From NCBI GenBank assembly GCA_013289955.1, contig JABCYZ010000031.1:1-64000 (forward strand): DNA of 64,000 bases, written 5' to 3'. This document shows positions 49,447-57,416 of this stretch, one piece after another. This DNA is from Acidobacteriota bacterium. Its GTDB lineage: Bacteria > Acidobacteriota > Terriglobia > Acidiferrales > UBA7541. The position numbers and the translations under genes were made by a program. The notes under the pieces are model-generated. The model made no database searches. It saw only the letters and a program-made list of their open reading frames with translations, and had not been told where the DNA came from. Numbering within the stretch: position 1 is the stretch's first letter; each line of letters begins with the position of its first letter.

Positions 49447-51054
49447 CTAAAGAGGGATATTGCCGTGTTTTTTCCGGGGGTTCGTGTCGCGCTTGTTTTC
49501 CAGCGCGCGCAGCGCGCTGATGATGCGCGGGCGAGTTTCAGAAGGCTCGATGATCGCGTCGATGTAACCTTTTTCCGCGGCAACGAACGGGTTCGCGAAT
49601 CGGTCGCGAAATTCGGCGATTTTCTCCTGACGGAGACGCTCGCGATCGGATTCGGGGGCTTTGTCCAGTTCGCGTTTGTAGACGATGTTCACCGCGCCCT
49701 CCGGCCCCATCACCGCGATTTCGGCAGAAGGCCAGGCAAAGTTGGCGTCCGTCCGAATGTGCTTGCTGGCCATGACGCAATAGGCTCCGCCGTAGGCCTT
49801 GCGCGTGATGACCGTGATCTTGGGCACAGTGGCTTCCGCGAAAGCGAAAAGCAATTTCGCGCCGTGTTTGATGATGCCGCCAAACTCCTGCTGAGTGCCG
49901 GGCAAAAAACCGGGAACGTCTTCGAAAGTAATGAGCGGAATATTGAAAGCGTCGCAGAAGCGCACGAAGCGGGCACCCTTGAGCGAAGCGTTGATATCGA
50001 GAACGCCCGCGAGAAACGCAGGCTGATTGGCGACGATGCCGACAGGACGGCCGTCGAGGCGCGCAAAACCCACAACCAGATTTTTCGCGAAGTGTTCATG
50101 GACCTCAAATAAGTAGCCGTCATCCACGATGGCGTGAATGACGTCCTTCGTGTCATACGGTTTTTGTGGCTCGTCGGGAACCAGGGAGTTCAGGGATTCT
50201 TCGCGGCGGTCCGGCGAATCCGTGGACTGGCGGCGCGGCGGATCGTCGACATTGTTCGAAGGAAGGAAACTCAGCAGCTCGCGAATCATGGCGAGGCAGT
50301 CGGCGTCGTCCGCGGAGACAAAGTGCGCCACGCCGCTCTTTTCGTTGTGGGTCATCGCGCCGCCAAGCTCTTGCTTGGTGACTTCCTCGTGGGTAACGGT
50401 CTTGATGACGTCGGGCCCGGTGACGAACATGTAGGACGTCTCGCGCGTCATGAAGATAAAATCGGTAATCGCAGGCGAATAAACCGCTCCCCCCGCGCAG
50501 GGGCCCATGATGGCGCTGATCTGCGGAATCACGCCGCTGGCAAGCGTGTTACGCAAAAAGATATCGGCATAACCGGCGAGCGAGGCGACGCCTTCCTGAA
50601 TCCGCGCGCCTCCCGAATCATTCAGGCCAATAAGAGGCGCGCCAGCGCGCATGGCAAGATCCATGATCTTGCAGATTTTCCGCGCGTTGGCCTCCGAGAG
50701 CGAACCTCCAAAAACGGTGAAGTCCTGCGCAAAGACGTAAACGAGCCGCCCATCGACGCGGCCAAAACCGGTCACGAAGCCATCGCCGGCGGGCCGCTGC
50801 TCCTGCATGCCAAAATCCACACAGCCGTGACGGACGAATTTGTCGAGTTCCTCGAAGCTGCCTTCATCGAGAAGCAGGTTTATCCGTTCGCGTGCGGCGA
50901 GCTTTCCGGATTTGTGTTCCCGTTCGCGGCGTTCGGGGCCACCGCCTGCTTCCGCTTCCGCGGATTGGCGGCGAAGCTCTTCCATACGATTGTGGTGTTT
51001 TTCTTTCGCGCTCGCTGCGGCGTCTCTCTCAGGCAAGCTTTCCTCCGGGAGCAT
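49447..51054 (-). CDS. Acyl-CoA carboxylase carboxyltransferase (PccB-like)
   Basis: A 535-residue carboxyltransferase with fused beta and alpha halves. N-terminal half: 'KLAARERINLLLDEGSFEEL', 'LIGLNDSGGARIQEGVASL' and 'ISAIMGPCAGGAVYSPAI'. C-terminal half: 'GFARLDGRPVGIVANQP', 'FCDAFNIPLITFEDVPGFLPG' and 'KAYGGAYCVMASKHI'. These match propionyl-CoA or methylmalonyl-type carboxylases more than bacterial AccA/AccD, since both halves are one chain. It transfers CO2 from biotin to an acyl-CoA. The ATG at 51054 follows AAGGAAA and lies within the end of the preceding small gene; a TTG at 51036 after GGAGG is an alternative. Confidence 0.92.
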   Translation of the reverse strand: MLPEESLPERDAAASAKEKHHNRMEELRRQSAEAEAGGGPERREREHKSGKLAARERINLLLDEGSFEELDKFVRHGCVDFGMQEQRPAGDGFVTGFGRVDGRLVYVFAQDFTVFGGSLSEANARKICKIMDLAMRAGAPLIGLNDSGGARIQEGVASLAGYADIFLRNTLASGVIPQISAIMGPCAGGAVYSPAITDFIFMTRETSYMFVTGPDVIKTVTHEEVTKQELGGAMTHNEKSGVAHFVSADDADCLAMIRELLSFLPSNNVDDPPRRQSTDSPDRREESLNSLVPDEPQKPYDTKDVIHAIVDDGYLFEVHEHFAKNLVVGFARLDGRPVGIVANQPAFLAGVLDINASLKGARFVRFCDAFNIPLITFEDVPGFLPGTQQEFGGIIKHGAKLLFAFAEATVPKITVITRKAYGGAYCVMASKHIRTDANFAWPSAEIAVMGPEGAVNIVYKRELDKAPESDRERLRQEKIAEFRDRFANPFVAAEKGYIDAIIEPSETRPRIISALRALENKRDTNPRKKHGNIPL

Positions 51055-51283
51055 CCGTTTCCTTTTTGGCAAAGATCCGAACGGCAAGATGCGTCGCAAG
51101 CCAAACCGTGCCAAGCAGAAGGACCACGCCGAGCAGCAGCTCCGCACAGATGGCCGCGGCGCGCTGGAGAGGCGAATCGCGAGACGTGACGTAATCCGTG
51201 GCTTCGACGAGAATGAACATCGCGCCAAGAGTCATCGCCACAATCAGCAGGGTGGTAAGGATGGAGGCGAGGATCATCTTCAT
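51029..51283 (-). CDS. Small two-helix membrane protein upstream of the carboxylase
   Basis: An 84-residue protein with two membrane helices ('MILASILTTLLIVAMTLGAMFILV' and 'AAAICAELLLGVVLLLGTVWLATHLAV') and a charged tail. Its 3' end overlaps the carboxyltransferase start by 26 bases if that gene begins at 51054, so the two are likely translated together. I do not recognise a family. The start at 51283 (second Met) begins the first helix. It may anchor or regulate the carboxylase, but that is inference. Confidence 0.55.
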   Translation of the reverse strand: MKMILASILTTLLIVAMTLGAMFILVEATDYVTSRDSPLQRAAAICAELLLGVVLLLGTVWLATHLAVRIFAKKETDAPGGKLA

Positions 51284-51443
51284 GGGATGGCCGCGGCGCA
51301 TCGAAGCCGCAGAAAGAAGGATAACGCAACTGCGCGTAAATCAGAATGCGCAGGCAGCGGGCAAGAGACAGCTTCAAACACCGGCCGTGACGCCTCGGGG
51401 CCGGCCGCAAGCGATTCGAAGTTCAGCACCAGCGCTTCGCAAC

Positions 51444-51896
51444 TCAGCGCAAACCGGACCAATCGTCCGCAACGAGAATCGAATCACTCGGATTCGAGGG
51501 ATCGTATTTCACACTGGCAGGCTGGCCCGCAACGAGCCGCTCGAAGCGGATCTGGCCCTCAAGGCCGGTAATGTCCTGCGCCGTGTGATAAGTGACGCCC
51601 GAAATCGCATAACTGTAAGTGACCAGGTGCCGGGGCCTCAAATCCACGACGGGCTGGGCACGCGAACCGAAGAGTTTTCTCTGCACTTCGCGCGGCTCGG
51701 GAGGATGCTCCGCCAGCTCGACGACCTGCCCTTCCGCAATCCGCCCGATTTGATTCAGGTGCAGGCGCCTCCGGCGCTCCACGTCCTCGGGCTCTTCGGC
51801 CGGGCGAAAAAAGGCATAAGCGATCATCATGATCGCTGCTATGGCCGCTCCGGCCATTGCCAGAACAACCTTCCAGTCTGCGAACAAGGCTTTCAA
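51444..51896 (-). CDS. DUF3592-like membrane protein
   Basis: A 150-residue protein with one N-terminal helix ('VVLAMAGAAIAAIMMIAYAFF') and a soluble beta domain that fits DUF3592: 'AEGQVVELAEHP', 'VTYSYAISGVTYHTAQDI', 'GQPASVKYDPSNPSDSIL'. The soluble part probably lies outside the cytoplasm. Function unknown. It stands alone between the carboxylase operon and the FAH-family gene. Confidence 0.65.
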   Translation of the reverse strand: MKALFADWKVVLAMAGAAIAAIMMIAYAFFRPAEEPEDVERRRRLHLNQIGRIAEGQVVELAEHPPEPREVQRKLFGSRAQPVVDLRPRHLVTYSYAISGVTYHTAQDITGLEGQIRFERLVAGQPASVKYDPSNPSDSILVADDWSGLR

Positions 51897-52044
51897 CTGA
51901 AGATCTCCCTAGGCGCGGGTAAATTGTGCAGTGACGGGCGCTCGCTTTGCGGCACCGCGAACCTGACGGCACGCAAGAAAAAGGCCATCCTCCGGATTCC
52001 CCCACAGGTGTGTATTTTACCGAAAGAGTGACGCCGCCGCGAAA

Positions 52045-52833
52045 CTACGTGTGCGGGGCTTGCACTGGATTGCGCAACACGCCAACACCGCCGACGCTGA
52101 TCTCGACCACATCCCCTGCAACGAGCGGCCCGACGCCTGCGGGCGTGCCGGTGGCAATCAAGTCTCCGGGAAAAAGAGTCATCACCCGCGAAATCCAGCG
52201 CACCAGAAGCGCAACCGGATAAGTCATCAACGAAGTGCGCCCGGATTGGCGGCTCGCTCCGTTGACATGCGTTTCCACCAGCAGATCGGCCGGATCGAGC
52301 TCCGTCTCGATATGCGGACCGACGGGACAAAACGTATCGAAGCCCTTGGCGCGCGTAAACTGCACGTCGCTCTTTTGCAGGTCGCGCGCGGTCACGTCGT
52401 TTAGACAGCTGTAGCCGAAGAGATAAGACAGCGCGTCGTCGGAGTCCTTGAGCTGCGAACAGCGCTTGCCAACGATGAGCGCCAGCTCGCCTTCGTGTTC
52501 TACGCGCTGGGACTGCGGCGTAAGAACGATCGGCTCGCCGGGACCGATGATCGCTGAAGGAGGCTTGAGAAAGATTAGAGGCTCCTTGGGGACCTCATTG
52601 CCAAGTTCCGCGGCGTGCGCCGCGTAGTTGCGTCCGACGCAAACGATCTTTCCGGGTTCGACCGGGGCGAGCAAACGAACTTCAGCGGCCGGCCAGCTGC
52701 GTGATCCCTCGGACCACGCACTCCACGGCGGCCCGGTAACATCGCGGACGCGATCGCCCTCGAGTAATCCGTAAAGCGCGGAAGCGGGCTGTGTCGAGGA
52801 AGAACCAATGGGAGAAAATCGGCAGAATTTCAT
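52045..52833 (-). CDS. Fumarylacetoacetate hydrolase-family protein
   Basis: A 262-residue member of the FAH fold. It shows 'KIVCVGRNYAAHAAELG', the metal-binding Glu pair in 'VEHEGELALIVGK', the metal Asp in 'LNDVTARDLQ' and 'GTPAGVGPL'. Family enzymes are hydrolases, decarboxylases or isomerases of 2-oxo acids (fumarylpyruvate hydrolase, oxaloacetate decarboxylase), usually in aromatic or central carbon metabolism. The gene starts six bases after the stop of the preceding membrane protein gene. Substrate cannot be decided. Confidence 0.88.
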   Translation of the reverse strand: MKFCRFSPIGSSSTQPASALYGLLEGDRVRDVTGPPWSAWSEGSRSWPAAEVRLLAPVEPGKIVCVGRNYAAHAAELGNEVPKEPLIFLKPPSAIIGPGEPIVLTPQSQRVEHEGELALIVGKRCSQLKDSDDALSYLFGYSCLNDVTARDLQKSDVQFTRAKGFDTFCPVGPHIETELDPADLLVETHVNGASRQSGRTSLMTYPVALLVRWISRVMTLFPGDLIATGTPAGVGPLVAGDVVEISVGGVGVLRNPVQAPHT

Positions 52834-52839
52834 TCAGAA

Positions 52840-53301
52840 TCAGCTCGGATGATGATTGGGATGAGAAACGTCCGACGCGCGAACGCGCCGGATGATAATC
52901 CAGATCCAGGAAACAGTGACCGCGAGCATGTAGAGCACAGCGCCGAGCATGAAGATCTGCACGGCGCTAAATCGTTCCGCAAGGCCGGTGAAATCCATGC
53001 AAAGCACGCGATAGGTGAGGCTGAAAATAGCCCATGCGACCAGGCTCGAAGCCAGCAAATTACCCGGCATGCGCCAGAAGCGGATAACGGGAATCAAAGC
53101 GAGAAGGCCAAGAACGGTCACCGCAGCCAGATTGCGCACCATCGCAAAGCGATCGAGAAGCGGAAAACGATTGGCGATGATCACCCATCCGCTAAACGCG
53201 ATCGAAAGAACGATCCCGACGTAGAAACCGGTGCGAACCGAGGTGTTCCGTAAAACGTGGAACGATCCGTACGCGGGCAAATGGGCACGAACGGTCATCA
53301 T
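52840..53301 (-). CDS. Four-helix membrane protein, unknown
   Basis: A 153-residue protein with four hydrophobic helices ('FYVGIVLSIAFSGWVIIA', 'LAAVTVLGLLALIPVI', 'LLASSLVAWAIFSLTY', 'FMLGAVLYMLAVTVSWIWII') and a basic C-terminal tail. GGGAGCG precedes tandem ATG codons. It is close-packed between the FN3 lipoprotein and FAH genes. I do not recognise a family. Confidence 0.65.
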   Translation of the reverse strand: MMTVRAHLPAYGSFHVLRNTSVRTGFYVGIVLSIAFSGWVIIANRFPLLDRFAMVRNLAAVTVLGLLALIPVIRFWRMPGNLLASSLVAWAIFSLTYRVLCMDFTGLAERFSAVQIFMLGAVLYMLAVTVSWIWIIIRRVRASDVSHPNHHPS

Positions 53302-53341
53302 GCGGCGCGCTCCCTAACTGGATGCCAGGTACAACCCGGGG

Positions 53342-54526
53342 CTACGGAGAAGGTTTCCTGATATCAACCGCTACGGCCGTACCGGCTTCGCTCTCATTGC
53401 CAGCGCGATCGACAGCAGTTACAGAATACCAGTAGCGATGGCCCGGTTCTACAGACGTATCACGATACGCGGGTGCAAGCAATAGCTCCGGCGTGATCCC
53501 GACGCCCTTTGCGTCCTGCTGCTCACTCCGATAGACGCGGTACCCGGCAAGGTCGGTTTCAAGATTGATGGACCAGGATAGATCCACGAGTACAGAACCA
53601 GGCGTGGTACCGGAGAGCACCGCGGCAACCAGGTTTTGTGGTGCGGCAGGAGCGAAAGTGTCGCGCGGCGCGACGATCAGAGGGACGGAATCCCCGGACT
53701 CGAGCGCGCTGCCTTCGACGAGCACAACGCTTCTCACAATGTAAGCGTAGGTTTTGCCGAAATCGAAAAGCGTGTCCCGGTAACTGTTTTCGTCCGAAGG
53801 GGCGAGCAAGGCCAGCGGCGATTTCCATTTGGCTTTGGAGAAATCGGCCAGGGCGGCCTCCGCCGAGGCAGGGTCAAGCTCGCCGCGATAAATTCGATAG
53901 CCGGAAAACCCGCTGAGCGGATCGCCGCCCGATGTGCGCGTGGGCACCGCCCAGCTCAACTCAATCGCTGGCTCGGTGACGCGCCCCTCGATCTTCCCGA
54001 CCGGCTCCGGCACAGGATACACGCGGACGGAAACAGCGTTGGAATCTCCCGAAGCGCGTTTCTTCGAGGCCCGCGTACGGAGGACATAAAGGAGAGTGCC
54101 CCCGGGATGCGCGCGAGTTTCCGCTGGCGCCGCGGGGTCGATGAATTTCACGCGACCTTCAGAAACGTAATTCTCGACAAGCGAACCCGGAATCGTGTAA
54201 ACGACGCGGAAGGTTTTCAGGTCTCTGGAACCATCGGATTTCGGCGTGCCCCGTACAATCTCGACCGCGGGCGGTGAGGCCAGGCGATCGCCGGTGACGG
54301 TCTTCGAGGGCAAGGTGAATATCAGTTCGACGCCATCCCCGGCCTGATGCGCGGCGAGATCGGTAATGGCGACGGGAACGGGCGGAGCCGGCGGAGTTGG
54401 CTCGCCGGGCGCGCCGCAACCGGCAATCATCAGAAGCGCCGGTGCCAGCGCCCGAAATGAGAGACTCGCGAGGCGGGCAGATTCCACATGGCGCGACAGA
54501 GGCTTCCCTAAGTTTCCGGTTCCCAT
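53342..54526 (-). CDS. Fibronectin type III lipoprotein
   Basis: A 394-residue exported lipoprotein. The lipobox 'LLMIAGC' (about residue 37) follows a long N-terminal region and is followed by a Pro-rich linker. At least two FN3-like domains follow, each with the Trp/Tyr core ('IELSWAVPTRTSGGDPLSGFSGYRIYRG', 'VDLSWSINLETDLAGYRVYRSE'). The function is probably binding of carbohydrate or protein at the surface or in the periplasm. It begins 16 bases after hslU ends on the same strand, so may be read through from hslVU. Confidence 0.82.
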   Translation of the reverse strand: MGTGNLGKPLSRHVESARLASLSFRALAPALLMIAGCGAPGEPTPPAPPVPVAITDLAAHQAGDGVELIFTLPSKTVTGDRLASPPAVEIVRGTPKSDGSRDLKTFRVVYTIPGSLVENYVSEGRVKFIDPAAPAETRAHPGGTLLYVLRTRASKKRASGDSNAVSVRVYPVPEPVGKIEGRVTEPAIELSWAVPTRTSGGDPLSGFSGYRIYRGELDPASAEAALADFSKAKWKSPLALLAPSDENSYRDTLFDFGKTYAYIVRSVVLVEGSALESGDSVPLIVAPRDTFAPAAPQNLVAAVLSGTTPGSVLVDLSWSINLETDLAGYRVYRSEQQDAKGVGITPELLLAPAYRDTSVEPGHRYWYSVTAVDRAGNESEAGTAVAVDIRKPSP

Positions 54527-54542
54527 TTTCGATTTTCGGAGT

Positions 54543-55991
54543 TTACAGGATATAACGGCTCAAATCCTGATTCTTGACGATATCCGCAAGCTGTTTGGTC
54601 ACGTAGGCGGCATCCACTTTCACATTCTTTTTCTTCAAGTCTGGCGCTTCGAAGGAAAGTTCATCGAGAACCTTCTCGAGGATGGTATGCAGCCGCCGCG
54701 CACCGATGTTTTCAGTCGACTCGTTGACGCTCGTGGCGAAGCGTGCGATGGCCGCAACCGCATCCTCGGTAAAGTTGAGCTTGACGCCTTCGGTCTCCAG
54801 AAGCGCGATGTACTGCTTGATGAGGGCGTTTTTTGGCTCAGTGAGAATCCGAATGAAATCTTCTTCCTTCAGCGATTGCAGCTCCACTCGAATCGGCAAG
54901 CGGCCTTGCAGCTCGGGGATGAGATCCGACGGTTTCGTCACATGGAACGCCCCCGCGGCGATGAACAGGATGTGGTCCGTGCGAATCATGCCGTAGCGGG
55001 TATTGACGGTTGTGCCCTCGATGATCGGCAAAATGTCCCGCTGAACGCCTTCGCGAGAGACGTCCGGCCCATGGCCGGATTCGCGTCCGGCGACCTTGTC
55101 GATCTCATCGATAAAGATGATGCCCATCTGCTCGGCGCGCTCGACGGCGATGCGCGTCACCTGGTCCATGTCCAAGAGCTTGTTTTCTTCCTCTTGAATC
55201 AAATATTCGAAAGCGTCCGCGACGGACATCTTGCGCTTTTTCTTCTGCTGCCCGAAGAGACCGGAAAGGTTGGAGAACATGTCCTTCATATTGACGTCCA
55301 TGTCCTCGACGCCCTGATTGGAAATAATCTCGAACGAAGGCATGGACCGTTCGCGCACTTCGAGGTCCACCATGCGCTGGTCGAGTTTGCCTTCCCGAAG
55401 CTGCGCGCGCAGCTTCTCGCGCGTGCGCTGCGACTGCTCCCGCTGCGCCGCCGCTTCCATTTCGCTTGTGCCAGCAACGGGCGGCGGGGACGGAGGAAGC
55501 AGCAGATCCAGAACGCGCTCTTCCGCAGCCTGCTCTGCGCGGTCGGCCACTTCATCGAGTTTCTCTTCGCGAACCATGTCGATGGAAGTCTCCACGAGAT
55601 CGCGCACCATCGATTCCACGTCGCGCCCCACGTAGCCGACTTCCGTGTATTTCGAAGCTTCCACTTTGACGAACGGGCAGCCGGCCAGACGCGCGAGGCG
55701 GCGTGCGATTTCCGTTTTGCCGACGCCCGTAGGCCCAATCATCAGAATATTCTTGGGAAGGACGTCCTCGGCGATTTCCGGTGGAAGCTTTTGGCGGCGG
55801 ACGCGATTGCGCAAAGCCACGGCCACAGCGCGCTTGGCCGCGTTTTGCCCGACGATGTATTTGTCGAGCTCCACGACAATCTCCCGCGGCGTCATGTCGT
55901 CGAGAGCCGGAAGAAGTTGCTCCTCTTCCACGGGCGCGGCGCCGTTGCCGCCCGGCACGAAAACTATTTCCTTATCGGTCTTGCTGGCCAT
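54543..55991 (-). CDS. hslU: ATP-dependent protease ATPase subunit HslU
   Basis: A 482-residue AAA+ unfoldase that feeds substrates to the HslV peptidase. Walker A is 'GPTGVGKT' (86-93) and Walker B 'IIFIDEIDK', followed by sensor elements and the C-terminal 'DLSRYIL' tail that docks into HslV. The I-domain lies between about 140 and 250. It is about 40 residues longer than E. coli HslU, mainly in an N-terminal extension rich in Gly, Ala and Glu. hslV lies 129 bases upstream on the same strand, giving the normal hslVU order. Confidence 0.95.
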   Translation of the reverse strand: MASKTDKEIVFVPGGNGAAPVEEEQLLPALDDMTPREIVVELDKYIVGQNAAKRAVAVALRNRVRRQKLPPEIAEDVLPKNILMIGPTGVGKTEIARRLARLAGCPFVKVEASKYTEVGYVGRDVESMVRDLVETSIDMVREEKLDEVADRAEQAAEERVLDLLLPPSPPPVAGTSEMEAAAQREQSQRTREKLRAQLREGKLDQRMVDLEVRERSMPSFEIISNQGVEDMDVNMKDMFSNLSGLFGQQKKKRKMSVADAFEYLIQEEENKLLDMDQVTRIAVERAEQMGIIFIDEIDKVAGRESGHGPDVSREGVQRDILPIIEGTTVNTRYGMIRTDHILFIAAGAFHVTKPSDLIPELQGRLPIRVELQSLKEEDFIRILTEPKNALIKQYIALLETEGVKLNFTEDAVAAIARFATSVNESTENIGARRLHTILEKVLDELSFEAPDLKKKNVKVDAAYVTKQLADIVKNQDLSRYIL

Positions 55992-56120
55992 GAAATGTCC
56001 AGTTCCTTTGTGTGCAGCCCGCTTGGCGATCTGTTTGCCTGCGTTCCCGTTGTTCAGAGCTTCTTTGTGTGCGCATCTCTTGGATGCGCGAAACCGGCCC
56101 GGTGTATTATCGCCCGCCCC

Positions 56121-56645
56121 CTAGAGTTCCTCGACTGTAAAGTTCGCGTTGGTATAGATGCAAATCTCGCTGGCGATGCGCATCGCTTCCATGGCCAAAT
56201 CCTTTGCGCCAAGCTTCGAATGCTTGAGCAAGGCCCGCGCCGCCGCCAGCGCATACGTCCCGCCTGACCCAATCGCGCATAATCCATCATCCGGCTCGAT
56301 AACGTCGCCGTTGCCGGAAAGCAGAAACGTGGCCTTCGTGTCGGCGACGATCAGCAGCGCCTCGAGATGCCGCAGCGCGCGGTCCTTGCGCCATTCCTTG
56401 GCCAGCTCCACCGCGCCCTTCTGCAAATTCCCCGAATGTTCCTGCAGCTTGCCCTCGAAGCGCTCGAACAGCGAAATAGCATCGGCAGTAGACCCGGCAA
56501 AACCCGCAATCACCTTGTCATTGTAGAGCCGCCGCGTCTTCCGCGCCGTGTGCTTCATAACGTGATCGCCCATGGTCACCTGTCCATCGGCGATGAGCAC
56601 GGCCTTGTTGTCCTTGCGCACGCACAAAACCGTAGTGCCATGCAT
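56121..56645 (-). CDS. hslV: ATP-dependent protease peptidase subunit HslV
   Basis: A 174-residue proteasome-like peptidase. The catalytic N-terminal Thr lies in 'MHGTTVLCVRK', exposed after removal of a short propeptide. 'DGQVTMGDHVMKHTARKTRRLY' and 'GFAGSTADAISLFERFEG' are family hallmarks. I prefer the ATG at 56645 because the -10 box (56679-56684) places the transcription start near 56672, making the in-frame ATG at 56672 unlikely, and GGGAAG lies upstream of 56645. Twelve subunits form two stacked rings that bind HslU. Confidence 0.94.
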   Translation of the reverse strand: MHGTTVLCVRKDNKAVLIADGQVTMGDHVMKHTARKTRRLYNDKVIAGFAGSTADAISLFERFEGKLQEHSGNLQKGAVELAKEWRKDRALRHLEALLIVADTKATFLLSGNGDVIEPDDGLCAIGSGGTYALAAARALLKHSKLGAKDLAMEAMRIASEICIYTNANFTVEEL

Positions 56646-56678
56646 CGGCGCACTTCCCTGGCTGGTACGCATCGAATC

Positions 56679-56684
56679 ATTATA
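56679..56684 (-). promoter_or_regulatory. -10 box of the hslVU promoter
   Basis: On the minus strand TATAAT (56684-56679) lies 33 bases before the preferred hslV start. The matching -35 region (about 56702-56707) is poor. No CIRCE-like heat-shock inverted repeat is seen nearby. Confidence 0.4.
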
Positions 56685-56766
56685 CAGCGGTGTGGCAGGG
56701 CCAGGCCATGCGAACGACGATGGCCGCCTGAGTCCCTGGCTCTCTGCTTCTTTCGCTTGCTGTTTC

Positions 56767-57402
56767 TCAGCTGCCAGGCGAAGGAGGTTCGGGCGCCGGC
56801 GGCGGAGCCTCTTGAGGCTTTTCGTGAAACGTCTGAAGATGCTCTTCGAGGGCTCGTAAATCTCTTTCAGAGGTCTCGAGCAGCCGGTTCACGCGGTCAA
56901 TTTCTTCCTGTTTATGTGCTCGCTGCTCGGCCGGAGCATCCAGAAGATCCTTCCGCAGCTTGTCCAGCGCATCCGTTTCTTCCTGAATATACACCTGCGT
57001 TTCTTTCAGCTTCTTCTCGGTCTCTTCCGCAGTGGCCGGAAGTTTAGGTTCCGGTGTCGGCTGCTTTTCAGGCTTTAGGGCCGCCTGAAGGGCGGCTTGC
57101 TTTGCGGCCGCTTCCCTGGCCTCTTTCTCTACCTGATAATTGTCGGCCGGTGTTCGCAACAAGATCACATCTTCTTCTGTCCAGACTTTTTTCTGCTTGG
57201 CGGCTGGCGCCGTTGGCTGGGATGCGGGTTGCGCATTTTCCGGGGAGGTTGGCGGCGGGGGTGTCTGCTGCTGTGATTCTGATTGTTGCTGTTCCTGCCG
57301 GGGCAACGGCCGGGCCTCGCCTTTCATCTGCGTTAGGAGAAATGCTGCGCCGAGAGCGACGGAGGCTGCGCCTGGTTTCCGGAAAGACTTGTTTCTATTC
57401 AT
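56767..57402 (-). CDS. Exported coiled-coil protein of the pilin operon
   Basis: A 211-residue protein. An N-terminal segment with a short hydrophobic core ('ASVALGAAFLLTQM') is followed by a Gln/Pro-rich region (35-70) and a strongly charged, helical region with heptad character from about 105 to 195 ('AEETEKKLKETQVYIQEE', 'TSERDLRALEEHL'). The end is Pro-rich. It is the last gene of the minor-pilin cluster, 14 bases after the PilX-like gene. A structural role in pilus assembly or the periplasm is inferred; no family is recognised. Confidence 0.6.
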   Translation of the reverse strand: MNRNKSFRKPGAASVALGAAFLLTQMKGEARPLPRQEQQQSESQQQTPPPPTSPENAQPASQPTAPAAKQKKVWTEEDVILLRTPADNYQVEKEAREAAAKQAALQAALKPEKQPTPEPKLPATAEETEKKLKETQVYIQEETDALDKLRKDLLDAPAEQRAHKQEEIDRVNRLLETSERDLRALEEHLQTFHEKPQEAPPPAPEPPSPGS

Positions 57403-57416
57403 CGCGGTCCCTGTCT

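Noticed and set aside
47944..50112. 722-residue plus-strand open frame across the carboxylase genes
   Set aside because: Antisense shadow of the biotin carboxylase and carboxyltransferase genes; no domain or ribosome-binding site.
54366..56267. 633-residue plus-strand open frame
   Set aside because: Antisense to hslU and neighbouring genes in a high-GC region; its Arg/His-rich composition is typical of shadow frames.
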